From assembly GCA_026398135.1 (NCBI GenBank), contig JAPLTN010000112.1, positions 1 through 64,000 on the forward strand: a stretch of 64,000 bases of DNA, written 5' to 3'. How positions within the stretch are numbered: the first letter of the stretch is position 1; each line of letters opens with the position of its first letter. This DNA is from Verrucomicrobiota bacterium (GTDB lineage Bacteria; Verrucomicrobiota; Verrucomicrobiia; Opitutales; Opitutaceae). A program made the position numbers and the translations under genes. Positions 35,727 through 45,938 of this stretch are shown here, one piece after another. The notes under the pieces are model-generated. The model was given only the letters and a program-made list of their open reading frames with translations, was not told the DNA's origin and searched no databases.

Positions 35727-38700
35727 TTACCACCCACCCGTTACTTCAGGCAGATAAGCAGTAGCCCCGCCAGAAGACACCGCCTTGACCCGGTAAGTAT
35801 ACCCTACGCTGTCAGAAGCCGATTTATCGTAATAATTAGGACTAAACGACCAGCCCAGCACCTTGTAATCCGTGGTCGTGCCCCCCTTGCGCTCGATAAT
35901 GTACACATAATCCCCACCCGTGGATGGATTCGCCCCCCCGTTGGACCAATCCAACAACACCCCCGCCTCTCCAGCAGCGGTATCAAACCCGGCACTGGGT
36001 GACAAAACCGTCAACTCAGCCGGTTTGCTAACCAGTGAACGCACGGATAGCCGCAAGCGCTGCTGTGCGGATGTATAAGGAAGTTGATCACGCACACTCA
36101 CACGTGCCGCATAGGTCTTTTGCACATCCGTATTGTTCCCCTCCACCGCGAATACATACGGGTTGTCCAACAATCCCAGGTAGCCCGTAAGGCTGGAAGA
36201 TCCGGTAGTGCCTATATAAGGCGGGGCGATTGTAACCAAAGGTAGCGGTGCCCAAGTGACTCCCGCATCATCTGAACGCTCCACATCAATCGCCACATCC
36301 TTGGCCAACACATTGAAATCAAAACTAATGGTCAGGAACGAAGAACCACTAAATCCAGGCACATTCAAATCGCTGCGCACAGAATTTTGAATTTCATCTG
36401 CGAACAATAAGTTAGGTGTGCCATAATCGTAAATAGCACCCGTACTGGGTCCGGCCGCAGCCGTGGTTTCGGCAATATTAACCTGAGTCACGGTCGTAAA
36501 TGCATTAATATTAAAAACCTCACCAGAATCCATGCGGAATAATTTGCCCACATCACCCGACTCGAATAGAGAGGCCGAACTGGTAAGCAGACCACTCGGA
36601 GAACCCGCCGTTGCTGTAACGGTCGTCGTGTTGGAATGCTTGCCCTGCGCGAAAGGCGCACGGTACAAGGCATAATCCCGCACACGAGCAGCGAAAGGAG
36701 CATCACTTGTGCTGGTATTCGACAGGTAGCTATCATCCGAGAAGAAGCCCTCAAACGCACTGTCCCCAATAAATTGTCCGAATGTAGTCGTATCAGTCAT
36801 CACCTGGCTAACAGCGTCGTAAGGGGCCATGGGGACCACATGGAAACTATCCCCAAAGTAAAAGACATTGGTTTCGCTCGATTCGGAAATCGCATTATCC
36901 ACATCCACGAAGACCTTAAAGTAATAAATATACTTCCGCAGGTCGCCCAACTTTGCATACACCGGTGCGGAATCTTCGGGATCGGTTGCATTGACCGAAC
37001 CCAATTTAAACAAAATATCCCGGGTATTGGGCAAGGATAGCGATTGCACCACATCATACGTCCCCCCCAGTGGATACTGCCCCCCAACTTCGGGCAGGAA
37101 TAGGGCATAGCTGTTATCAGGATAATCTTTAATCACTATGCCCTTGGTAATATCCATTTGCTCCAAAGTCCGCGCCATCAAGGTCAAACGCACTTTGAAA
37201 GACTGCGAAGGCAACACACTGCCCAGTCCAGTATTCTTCAAAGCATAAGAAATATAAACGCTGTCCTCCGGGTGGTAAGGGAATTGAGCGGCTAAACCGA
37301 TATAATCATCGACCACCAAATTGGGGGCGCGTTTAATAATATAACCGTTACCCGCCGAGTAGGTATTATTGGCCAAGGTAAATTCCTCGACCCCCGAAGC
37401 ACCCATGACCCGTACGAAAAGGTAATAATTTCCCGATGGTATATTGAAAGGGAGATTAATATCGGCGTTCAGGGTTAATTGCCGCTCATGCGGAATGGAG
37501 CTAAACTGCTGAAAATCGCCCAATATAAGATCGTCCGCATCCCCATAGGTCGCGTTAGTCGAAAGTCGCACCTGCATATTCGAGGACGACCAAGAGGGAT
37601 TGGCGCTAAAATCATACCCATCACTGGTAATCAAAACATTCAAAGGCAACCGACTGGTGCCATTGGCGTCATCCAGCAAATAAGTCGCCTTGGCGGCGAC
37701 CACGCTCTTAATGGCCAGGTCCACGTTGCTAATAGGTACATTTTGGCGATCCCCCAGCGCACCGGATCCATCGGAATCATTACTACGATTTAGTGCGTTA
37801 ACCTCAGGCGCAAGAACTTGATTCTTACTGTCCAGCACGGAGAGAATTTCCAAGCCATCCAGATAAGTGGTTGAAGCCGCATTCGTGCTGCCTTGCACGT
37901 AAGTCCAGCGTAGAGTCCTTGGTCCATCACCAATCAGGAAGGCCACTTGCTGCCAATCTTGAGTGCCCGAAAGCATAGCCGGACTGGCCGTTTGTGTATA
38001 AGTCGAGGTTGGCAACTGAGCTAAAACCCCATCGACAGAAAAGCTAAGCACGTCCGTATTCGCAACCGATGTCGACTTCCACCAGAACTTAACCAAGGCA
38101 GGCCCGGTTACATTTAATTCCAAACTGGCCTGCTGGCCAGCCGTAAGAACCGGTGACTTAGCCACGGTCGTCCCCACTTTGGCCGTAGCATCGGTAATAC
38201 CTGTCCAGGAACCATCCCCGCTAGTTGTATAGCTGGGCAGATCCAAATCCAAACGAGCGTACCCGTTAACATAACTACTGTTTTGGGCATAAGTCCACGT
38301 CACGCGTGTGGCAACGCCAGGAACACTCGGCGCATCAACCACAATCGGCACATCATTAGGCATGCGATAAGCGTCTGAACTTTGCGCCGCATCCAAGGTA
38401 ACCGTAGAAGAGACGGGAGAGGTTGCATAGCTAATTGAGTCCAATGCACCCGTGACCGTTGGCGGTGAAATGAGCGGAGCCGATAAAACTTTCCAAGGCA
38501 CGCGTAATACCGTCGGACCGTACACGTCCAAACTGATCGAAGCATTTTGGCCCAGAGCGAGCACAGGACTTTGCCATGCTTCGGAATTTGACGCCGCACT
38601 GTCCGTAACCGTCTGCCAACTGCCAGTGCCCCCAAAGGTTACAAAGCCATAATCAAGCGCCGCGCCAGGTGCATCCACTTTATTCAGGCGAATTTGACGA

Positions 38701-41700
38701 ACAATCTTCGGGGACTGATCCTCAGTTCCCAAAACAAGCGTGGCATCCCGATTTGCCACAAAGATAAGATAGTAATTTCCACCCACGGTATTATCCGGGA
38801 CCTTCAAATTAAAGGGTGCCACAGAAATCGTGCTACCTGCGGTAATGCCACTCGTCCACGTGCCGGAATGCAATCTGGAATCAGTAGAAGTACTAACTTG
38901 ATTATCCTGAGACAAATACACTTCGTAGGCAATACTAACCCCAGCCGGAATTACCGCCGCTGACGCATTATATAAGTCAAAGGACACCGAATTAATATCC
39001 TTGGTCGAATCCAAATTCACCTCATTGGGCACACCATTAAGGTTTTTTACCTCCAGACTGGGCCTTACAAGGTTGACCAAGATCGAAGCTTGATTGTCGG
39101 TCAAATCAACATCCAGTAACCCATCAGGCAATATCAGCTCGGAAATCAGATAATAAGTGCCCTGACCAATGTCGGGCACGACAATATTGGAGAAACCGAT
39201 AGAGCGCGTGCCGCCCGCAGAAATAGTTCCGCTAATGGTTGAAGTGCCCAACAGCACATCCGACGTATCCAGCGTGCTATCTGATGAAAGCCATAACTTT
39301 ACCAAACCTCCGGAAGGAACGCTGAAACCGCCTTTGTTATTAACGGAGATGGTTGTGTTTGGTAACACGGAATTAACGCCAAGCGTCACCGGGCTCGTCC
39401 CGGGCAGAACCGGGGCCGCAACAGAAACATTCAGGACCCCGACTGAAATAACCTTTGCCACCGTGCCATAAACGACGTCTGGACTGTTTACTGTTCCGGT
39501 CAACGTTGGAATAAACAACAAATTATAAATGCCGTTATTGAGACCGGTGGGCAAGGTTAGGGTATGAGAATTCGCAGGCAACACAACGCTCGCCCCTGCT
39601 GACAAACCGCTCGTATAAGAGTATTGATCAACCAAAACATCGGTGCCCGAGCTAAAGGTTGAATCCGTGGATAACCATACTTGCATGAGTATATTGCGCC
39701 CGCTGGCAATGCCACCCGCTCCCGTGTTGCGGAGTCGATACGACACCGCGCCCAAAGAACCGCCGCGATCAATACTGGTCGTGTTTGGGAATACAAAAGA
39801 ATCAAGCGTCAGGCTTGGATCGCCCAGCGTTAAATCACTGCTGGAAATATTATTAGCATTATCCGCGTCAGTTTCACTGGCCGCCACCTGCACACGAGCC
39901 AGTAACTTATAGTCACCGGCGGCAAGATCGGGAATCGCGATATTGGCAAAAGTCACCTGACGGCTCCCCCCGGAAAGTATGGCCGCTGATTCCGTGGAAC
40001 TGGCAATTACGATATCGTCACTGCTGTAAACGCTATCCTTGGATAAATAAAGCGAAACCTGATACGTACTGCTATAATTGCTTGCTCCTCTGTTCTGCAC
40101 AAAGGTCAAAACCGAACTTAGTATAGAATTGCTGCCAACCGAAGAGCTGGACGCGACCGGAGAAGAAACCGCTAAATCCGCCGTGGCCATAGTCACGGTC
40201 AACGCGACCGTGTTATTTTCCAAGTTACTTTCAGGAAGCGCCGCATTTCGGTTATATACAACAAATATCTTGTAGGTTCCGGCCGGCAGATTGCTCGGCA
40301 ACTTATAGCCGGAATGGAGCACCGGAACAAAAACCCTATCGAATACAAAATCACCTGATTGAACGGAATACGTTGCGTCCACTCCACCAGTCAAATCGAT
40401 ATCGTCCGGACTTAAGTTGGAGTCGGCGGATAGAAAAACGCGATAACCTATTTTCGTGCCGACTGAAACCTGGCCGATGCCGACATTTCGGAGCAAGGTG
40501 GTAAAATTCGGCAAAAGACCCGCAGAATCAGGAGACAAACGTAAATTTGAAGAAGAGACGGCAAAATCAGAGGATTGCAGTTCAACTGCCATCGAAGCAC
40601 CATTATCAGGTGAAAAACCATCACTCTGATTCGAGGAGACCACTTGACTTAGAAGATAATATATACCCGGTACGACCTGCGGAATCAGCAGATCTCCAGC
40701 CGTAAATAATGTTCCGCGAGTGGCTCCTGCCGAGAGAGCGGAACTTTCCGTACGCGTTGCCAAAAGACGATCCCCCGCATCTAGCGTCGCATCGGTCGAA
40801 AGGTAGTAGGAAACCGTATATGCCGCCGTGTGCGCCATAGTCCCTTTATTTTGAACTACCAAGGGAAGGTTTCCAAAAGTGCCCCCCAAACCATAAACAT
40901 TGAGACCATCCGCGTTCTTGAACTCGGATTGTAAAGCGGGGGCAGACACCGCCAAATTGGCAACGTTAACCTTGGGCTTGACGGATACTCCCGTCCCCCG
41001 GGTATTTTCGACCACACCATTGCCCAGCTCACCGTTTATATTGCTTCCCACCGCCAGTAAAGCAGAGGGCGTTGCACTCCCTGCCGTGGTTTTTAACAAA
41101 GTGCTAAATGAACTGGACTCCACCAGCTCGTATCGTTCGCTGGCACTTACCAGCGTTGGCGCAAGTAAAACACTGCCACTCGCAATACCCAATTGTCCCA
41201 TTTGATTACTACCCCATGCGTAGAGTGTTCCATCCGCAGTTAAACCGAAAGTTTGCACGCCGCCAGCCACGTATCTTACCAATGCCGGTGCTTTCTGACC
41301 TTTCGGCATCTTGAATTTAATGGCGGCAGGCTTGTTGACTGCCCCACCTTGTTTTCCGGCCCCTAATTGCCCCATGGAATTGTCACCCCACGTATATACT
41401 TTTCCACCCAATATACCGACCACATGGCGCGAACCGGTCGATAATCCGTTCCAGCCCTTCGACTTGCCGACCATCGCCGGTGAGCTATTGATAAACGACT
41501 TGGATCCGGTCCCCAGTTCTCCACTCGAATTGGAACCCCACGCCCAAAGGCTTCCATCCGTGGCTACGGCCAAAATGCTGTTATCAGTGCTTACCACCGA
41601 ACTGAACGCCATGTTTAGAACAATCGGTTTTTTCTTTTTATCGAGCCCTTTAAACACAATTTTAGTCGGTGTAGAACGATTGGATGTATCCCCCGTTCCC

Positions 41701-42182
41701 AACTGTCCCAATCCGTTAAAACCCCAGGCATATAATTGGCCGTCGCTTCCCAGCAAAACCGCATGTCGATAACCCGTGGTAAAATCAACCACTGCGACGC
41801 CCGCCGGCACTGCCACCGGCAATGGAGTGACGGAATTTGTAGTCAGCGACCCTGTACCCAGTTGCGACTGGGAGTTGTTACCCCAGGCAAATAATCGACC
41901 TGCAGCATCCAAGCCCAAGGTGAAATCTTCGCCCATTGCGACTTTCATCCAGCTACCGGGAACCAAGGTAGGCTGAGTAACCGGCGATACCCCCAAGGAG
42001 TGCCCAAGCTGCCCATCTGTATTTTTTCCCCAAGTTGACAATACGCCCTCTGCACTAATCTGACCTGAAAAACCATTACCCACCGCAAGCGTGCCAGCGG
42101 CATACAAGCCCCCGACGCCGGTTATCGCCAAGAACGCCGAAACAACTAACCACCGGATGTATTTAAAAGCGGGCATTTTCAT
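35727..42182 (-). CDS. Very large exported protein with RCC1 repeats and CARDB-like domains
   Basis: About 2151 residues from the ATG at 42182 (a TTG 13 codons upstream also opens the frame). After a signal peptide (KYIRWLVVSAFLAITGVGGLYA) there are seven RCC1 repeats over about residues 35-420, with the WGxNxxGQLGxG signature (WGKNTDGQLGHS, WGNNSQSQLGTG, WGSNSSGELGTG). Beta-propeller folding is expected. At least six CARDB-like/Ig-like units follow (YLSTDATLDAGD, YLSKDSVYSSDD, WLSSDSTLDTSD), then two lectin-like blocks and further CARDB-like units. It lies just downstream of pilMNOPQ and may be an adhesin or a pilus-linked surface protein. Confidence 0.9.
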   Translation of the reverse strand: MKMPAFKYIRWLVVSAFLAITGVGGLYAAGTLAVGNGFSGQISAEGVLSTWGKNTDGQLGHSLGVSPVTQPTLVPGSWMKVAMGEDFTLGLDAAGRLFAWGNNSQSQLGTGSLTTNSVTPLPVAVPAGVAVVDFTTGYRHAVLLGSDGQLYAWGFNGLGQLGTGDTSNRSTPTKIVFKGLDKKKKPIVLNMAFSSVVSTDNSILAVATDGSLWAWGSNSSGELGTGSKSFINSSPAMVGKSKGWNGLSTGSRHVVGILGGKVYTWGDNSMGQLGAGKQGGAVNKPAAIKFKMPKGQKAPALVRYVAGGVQTFGLTADGTLYAWGSNQMGQLGIASGSVLLAPTLVSASERYELVESSSFSTLLKTTAGSATPSALLAVGSNINGELGNGVVENTRGTGVSVKPKVNVANLAVSAPALQSEFKNADGLNVYGLGGTFGNLPLVVQNKGTMAHTAAYTVSYYLSTDATLDAGDRLLATRTESSALSAGATRGTLFTAGDLLIPQVVPGIYYLLSQVVSSNQSDGFSPDNGASMAVELQSSDFAVSSSNLRLSPDSAGLLPNFTTLLRNVGIGQVSVGTKIGYRVFLSADSNLSPDDIDLTGGVDATYSVQSGDFVFDRVFVPVLHSGYKLPSNLPAGTYKIFVVYNRNAALPESNLENNTVALTVTMATADLAVSSPVASSSSVGSNSILSSVLTFVQNRGASNYSSTYQVSLYLSKDSVYSSDDIVIASSTESAAILSGGSRQVTFANIAIPDLAAGDYKLLARVQVAASETDADNANNISSSDLTLGDPSLTLDSFVFPNTTSIDRGGSLGAVSYRLRNTGAGGIASGRNILMQVWLSTDSTFSSGTDVLVDQYSYTSGLSAGASVVLPANSHTLTLPTGLNNGIYNLLFIPTLTGTVNSPDVVYGTVAKVISVGVLNVSVAAPVLPGTSPVTLGVNSVLPNTTISVNNKGGFSVPSGGLVKLWLSSDSTLDTSDVLLGTSTISGTISAGGTRSIGFSNIVVPDIGQGTYYLISELILPDGLLDVDLTDNQASILVNLVRPSLEVKNLNGVPNEVNLDSTKDINSVSFDLYNASAAVIPAGVSIAYEVYLSQDNQVSTSTDSRLHSGTWTSGITAGSTISVAPFNLKVPDNTVGGNYYLIFVANRDATLVLGTEDQSPKIVRQIRLNKVDAPGAALDYGFVTFGGTGSWQTVTDSAASNSEAWQSPVLALGQNASISLDVYGPTVLRVPWKVLSAPLISPPTVTGALDSISYATSPVSSTVTLDAAQSSDAYRMPNDVPIVVDAPSVPGVATRVTWTYAQNSSYVNGYARLDLDLPSYTTSGDGSWTGITDATAKVGTTVAKSPVLTAGQQASLELNVTGPALVKFWWKSTSVANTDVLSFSVDGVLAQLPTSTYTQTASPAMLSGTQDWQQVAFLIGDGPRTLRWTYVQGSTNAASTTYLDGLEILSVLDSKNQVLAPEVNALNRSNDSDGSGALGDRQNVPISNVDLAIKSVVAAKATYLLDDANGTSRLPLNVLITSDGYDFSANPSWSSSNMQVRLSTNATYGDADDLILGDFQQFSSIPHERQLTLNADINLPFNIPSGNYYLFVRVMGASGVEEFTLANNTYSAGNGYIIKRAPNLVVDDYIGLAAQFPYHPEDSVYISYALKNTGLGSVLPSQSFKVRLTLMARTLEQMDITKGIVIKDYPDNSYALFLPEVGGQYPLGGTYDVVQSLSLPNTRDILFKLGSVNATDPEDSAPVYAKLGDLRKYIYYFKVFVDVDNAISESSETNVFYFGDSFHVVPMAPYDAVSQVMTDTTTFGQFIGDSAFEGFFSDDSYLSNTSTSDAPFAARVRDYALYRAPFAQGKHSNTTTVTATAGSPSGLLTSSASLFESGDVGKLFRMDSGEVFNINAFTTVTQVNIAETTAAAGPSTGAIYDYGTPNLLFADEIQNSVRSDLNVPGFSGSSFLTISFDFNVLAKDVAIDVERSDDAGVTWAPLPLVTIAPPYIGTTGSSSLTGYLGLLDNPYVFAVEGNNTDVQKTYAARVSVRDQLPYTSAQQRLRLSVRSLVSKPAELTVLSPSAGFDTAAGEAGVLLDWSNGGANPSTGGDYVYIIERKGGTTTDYKVLGWSFSPNYYDKSASDSVGYTYRVKAVSSGGATAYLPEVTGGW

Positions 42183-42285
42183 AACGTGATTGAGAGGGCT
42201 GCTAAACAAGGTTCTAATCAAATGACAGATACCGATGAATACTTAAAAAAGTATTTATGAAAAAAACTGTAGCCAAATCGACCAT

Positions 42286-44172
42286 CTATTTTTGCGCCGA
42301 TTCTTCTGCTTGAGCACGCGTTTTATCGTCTTTAGCCTTGGCTTTTTCGGCCGCCTTCTGCGCGGCTTTAATTTCCTTGGCGCTGGGCGGAGGCGGAACG
42401 TAAAAAGGAGTTTCTTGAGACTCCTGAAAGCCGGGAAGATCCGAGCGTTGAATTTCCATTTGCTTAATAAGCTTGGGATTAATCGAGGCGCGGGCCACAA
42501 AGTCACTTTGCCTGGCTTCCTGTGACTCACGCTCTAGACGCTCGGAAAACTGGTTGGCGCTTTCCGCTGGATTTAAGATTTTAGCGGTTACAAATATCAC
42601 CAGATTTCTGGCGCTCTGATCGTTCGCTTTTGATCTGAACAAGGCCCCGAGGCCAGGGATGGAGCCGAGTAAAGGCACTTTGTTGCTACTCTTGCTATCG
42701 GTGCTTTCAATCATACCACCAATGCCCATCGTGTAGCCATCCTTCAAGACGACTTCCGTAGCGACGCTACGGGTACTAAATACCGGCTCAAGATTACCAT
42801 CGACCAATTTTTCCCGGGTTTGATTGCGTAGAATAATACCACCGGCAGCATCTTCGATCTTAACCTTGGAGGAAGGCTTGCTGAGATCCAGTTTTACCGC
42901 TTCATACGATTTAGACGGAGTGGTCTGAGGTTGGCGAACAGTAATAATCTGCGGGATGAAATTTAATATAATACCTGCTTTTTCACGTTTCGCCGGGTTT
43001 TTTTGACTCCCGCCGTTTGAGGTGGCGGAACCACCGCCGGACACGGGAATTTCTTCACCCACATGCAGGGTTGATTCGCGACCATTGTAAGTAACTAGGG
43101 TAGGATTTGATATCAGACGACTCTTGCTGTCGCTCTGCAAAGCACTGAGAATAAGTTTAAAATCACTCGCCGAAAATACTGCGGTTGTAATACGAGAAGT
43201 GTCTCCTGCACTGGTTATGCCAGAAGTCAGGCTCTGGCTATCGAGACTGCCTGCTGTAGTCGTTGGCGCACCGCCATTAGGAAATACAAAATTGGTTGAA
43301 TTTTGATTAGAGTTTGTAGTGTTGCTAGTTGAAGTGGTGCCTTTGCTGCGACCACGGCTAAAATCCTGGTTCAAGCTGCCTGCCCCAACTTGATAATTTT
43401 GCAAGGAGGTCCAGTTAACCCCGATGTTTTTAGCGGTGCCGGTGTTTACTTCGATAAATTTGGTCTCGATCAAAATCTGCCGGATAGCATTTTCATCCAG
43501 ACTTGCCTTGCTCGCCGAGGGATCATCGAGTTTCTCAATGGTCTCCCTGAGTTTCATTTGACGGGTTGGCGTGGCTGTAATTACCACAAAATTAGTTCCT
43601 GGCACGGCTTGCAGCTTTTCCCCGCCAACCTCATTAATAAAGGTCTTTAACGCGTCGGCAAGCAACTGCGGTGAAATGGAATTCAATTTCACCATCTCAG
43701 ATGTCGGAGGCTCCGAATCTAAATTAGCCTGATTGATGATTTTGATTATATTTGCTTCCTCCACAAAGGTGTAGCCCACCGGAGTGAGCACAACTTTGAA
43801 GAGTTGACGCCAGGTGACATCTTTTAATTTTACGGAAACCCGTCCCTGCAAAGTGTCCGGCACGATTATGTTTAAATCATACAAATCAGCCACGTTTCGC
43901 ACCACATTACGAACGTCCTCGTCTGGAAAATCGACCGAAAGGGTTTCCTTGGAGCTCTCGGGGCCGGTTGGCTTGACTGCTTTAACCGGTTCTTGCGCGG
44001 GCTTTTCTTGTGCAGGGGTGCTTGAAATCTCAGCGGCTGAGGAAGACGGAGCTATTTCCGCCGGCGGGGGAAATTGCGCCGCTCCGGCTGCAGCGGGTGT
44101 AGCCTCCTGCCCAAGCGAGATGACCGTACTCGCACAAATTAGAACGCTGAAAGCAGAATAATTGATTTTCAT
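42286..44172 (-). CDS. pilQ: Type IV pilus/type II-like secretin (PilQ)
   Basis: Outer-membrane secretin, 628 residues. Signal peptide at 1-22, Pro/Ala-rich linker, then secretin N-domains (VSVKLKDVTWRQLFKVVLTPVGY and an N1-like region with IITATPTRQMKLRETIEKLDDP). The secretin core includes VTYNGRESTLHVGEEIPV, LNFIPQII, ATEVVLKDGYTMGIGGM, VPLLGSIPGLGALFRSK and NLVIFVTAKIL. A Lys/Ala/Glu-rich tail ends the chain. Forms the pilus or secretion pore. Last of the pilMNOPQ run; the giant RCC1 gene starts about 100 bases beyond. Confidence 0.95.
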   Translation of the reverse strand: MKINYSAFSVLICASTVISLGQEATPAAAGAAQFPPPAEIAPSSSAAEISSTPAQEKPAQEPVKAVKPTGPESSKETLSVDFPDEDVRNVVRNVADLYDLNIIVPDTLQGRVSVKLKDVTWRQLFKVVLTPVGYTFVEEANIIKIINQANLDSEPPTSEMVKLNSISPQLLADALKTFINEVGGEKLQAVPGTNFVVITATPTRQMKLRETIEKLDDPSASKASLDENAIRQILIETKFIEVNTGTAKNIGVNWTSLQNYQVGAGSLNQDFSRGRSKGTTSTSNTTNSNQNSTNFVFPNGGAPTTTAGSLDSQSLTSGITSAGDTSRITTAVFSASDFKLILSALQSDSKSRLISNPTLVTYNGRESTLHVGEEIPVSGGGSATSNGGSQKNPAKREKAGIILNFIPQIITVRQPQTTPSKSYEAVKLDLSKPSSKVKIEDAAGGIILRNQTREKLVDGNLEPVFSTRSVATEVVLKDGYTMGIGGMIESTDSKSSNKVPLLGSIPGLGALFRSKANDQSARNLVIFVTAKILNPAESANQFSERLERESQEARQSDFVARASINPKLIKQMEIQRSDLPGFQESQETPFYVPPPPSAKEIKAAQKAAEKAKAKDDKTRAQAEESAQK

Positions 44173-44228
44173 TTTACTAATAAACTGTCGTATATATAAA
44201 TTTAAAATTTAAAAGAGCGGGGCAGGTC

Positions 44229-44717
44229 TTATTTTACCGCTCTGCTGTGCGTTACCTGGTTGTGCTTAACCGTAAAGGTTGTGGCCGTTATATCGGTAAT
44301 CACAAGGTCATATTCCAATTCCTTGTATTTTACTATTATCACATCGCCCGTTTTATACTTTTTTTTGCCGGCTAGTAAAATTCTTTTGTCGCCAAATAAA
44401 ATCGTTCCAGTTGCCGGTATCTCGCCGGCAAGCTTCACTATGATTTCGGATTCACTTTCCTGTCCTTCAACTGAAACCGGATTGGGCGAAACGTCATTTG
44501 CGTCGGTTGGGGTAGCGGCTACTCCACTAAAAGGATCGACAAAATTCGGCCCGCCAAATTCCACGGGTTTGGGTTGTTCAACGAGACGTTTACCTGAAGT
44601 TAATACATCTTCCCTTAGTTTAGGTGCGTTTATTTTAATTGCTTCCGACAACCCGGCATTGGCCGTAATAGCACCTGCCAAAACGGCGACTATTTGTTTT
44701 TTTAAAATTGGGCTCAT
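44229..44717 (-). CDS. pilP: PilP-position protein of the pilus operon
   Basis: Exported 162-residue protein in the PilP position between pilO and pilQ. An N-terminal hydrophobic leader is present (VAVLAGAITANAGLSEA), followed by a PxxPxxF-type linker and a small beta-rich domain (GTILFGDKRILLAGKKKYKTGDVIIVKYKELEYDLVITDI). PilP is normally a lipoprotein bridging PilNO and PilQ; no lipobox Cys is visible here. The start overlaps the pilO stop (ATGA). Assignment is mainly by position. Confidence 0.6.
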   Translation of the reverse strand: MSPILKKQIVAVLAGAITANAGLSEAIKINAPKLREDVLTSGKRLVEQPKPVEFGGPNFVDPFSGVAATPTDANDVSPNPVSVEGQESESEIIVKLAGEIPATGTILFGDKRILLAGKKKYKTGDVIIVKYKELEYDLVITDITATTFTVKHNQVTHSRAVK

Positions 44718-45304
44718 GGACTATAATCTGGATTTATCGCCAAAACTTGCAAGTTTAACGAGACCAAGCGTTGCACCGATGCTCCACTCGTTGCGTCCAA
44801 GGCACGGGACATCGTTATCGATGATATGCGTCCCACGGTGAAACGTTCCTCCAGCCGTCGTATAAAACCCATCACTTTGATGTAGTCTCCGGAAAAGCTT
44901 AGCTTAAATCCAACAGGCATGAAATAGCTCTTGCTGGCCGTCTTGGCGCTGCTGGCTGTTGGCAAAGGTTGTATATCGAGTATTTTAACCCCAAGCTCCG
45001 ATTCAATCTGATAAAAAATTTTCTGGTTTAAAGCCGTATCAGAAGGATTTATTAATTGTTTTTTAATGGCCGCATTTAAAACCTTTGCTTCTTCCAGCTG
45101 TTTCTGCAGCTGTGCCGAGTTCTTTATATTTTGCGCATACTTGGCGCGTTCTTCCTGCCGTTCCTGAAGCACGACCTGCAGTTCGTCGAGCAGGCCAAAC
45201 CTTAGATAGATTACAATAAGCAAAACCAAGCCGCATGCTCCCAAGGCAAAAACGACGGGGCGCTTGCGGTAGGCTTGTATAATATCCTGAGTTTCTATGC
45301 TCAT
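44714..45304 (-). CDS. pilO: Type IV pilus inner-membrane protein PilO
   Basis: A 196-residue bitopic protein with one helix (about 17-35), a coiled-coil region (LDELQVVLQERQEERAKYAQNIKNSAQLQKQ, about 38-72) and an alpha-beta domain ending near residue 190. This is the PilO/GspM-like layout. It is separated from pilN by 19 bases and overlaps pilP. It should form the PilN-PilO inner-membrane alignment complex. Confidence 0.85.
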   Translation of the reverse strand: MSIETQDIIQAYRKRPVVFALGACGLVLLIVIYLRFGLLDELQVVLQERQEERAKYAQNIKNSAQLQKQLEEAKVLNAAIKKQLINPSDTALNQKIFYQIESELGVKILDIQPLPTASSAKTASKSYFMPVGFKLSFSGDYIKVMGFIRRLEERFTVGRISSITMSRALDATSGASVQRLVSLNLQVLAINPDYSP

Positions 45305-45323
45305 GTTCCCAGTAAAGGTGCTT

Positions 45324-45938
45324 TTATTTTAATTTTAACACCAATTCGTAATCCAATGAATCAGCAACGGTATCACGAACTAATTTAGGCATCGTAATAC
45401 TGGTGAAGATGGTTCGGATTTGTTCGTCGTTTTTAAGCGCCGTGATAAACTGATCCGCTTTGGCGGTTGCGCTTGCGTCACTTCCAGAAATCTCTCCTGC
45501 GATGGTAACAGGCTGGTCGCTCGCGCGAAAATCCACTTTTTTGACTTTTACCCCTGGAGGCAGTTGACGTGAAAAAGCTACTATAAAGTTTATAAAATCA
45601 AATGAGCCAGCCTCAAAAGCCTGCACTTCCTTGATTATTTTTTCTTCTTTTTGATATTCTCTATAAAGCACCAACGCTTTGTCATTTTCTTTTTTTTCCG
45701 TCTTGATTCTGGCCTCTATCTCGGAAATTTCCGTCTTAAGATTTGCGACCGTAATCTCGCGGTGAACGCCAAACATTAAAATTCCGCCAATCACGGCCAG
45801 CATCGCTGTGTTAACCGCAAATCCCGTACGCACGGTTTTGACATCAGGGAGTTTGGCCTGATTACGAAAATCAACGCGCCAGGCTTTGACGCTGTTTTTT
45901 TCGGTTCCCGCCTTGGGGTTTTTAAGCAGTGCTAGCAT
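45324..45938 (-). CDS. pilN: Type IV pilus inner-membrane protein PilN
   Basis: A 204-residue protein with a short cytoplasmic N-terminus (WRVDFRNQAKLPDVKT), where PilM is expected to bind. One helix follows (about 41-60), then a coiled-coil (KTEISEIEARIKTEKKENDK), and a periplasmic ferredoxin-like fold with VKVKKVDFRASDQPVTIAGEISG. Its start overlaps the end of pilM by 17 bases, as seen for coupled pilM-pilN pairs. Confidence 0.88.
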   Translation of the reverse strand: MLALLKNPKAGTEKNSVKAWRVDFRNQAKLPDVKTVRTGFAVNTAMLAVIGGILMFGVHREITVANLKTEISEIEARIKTEKKENDKALVLYREYQKEEKIIKEVQAFEAGSFDFINFIVAFSRQLPPGVKVKKVDFRASDQPVTIAGEISGSDASATAKADQFITALKNDEQIRTIFTSITMPKLVRDTVADSLDYELVLKLK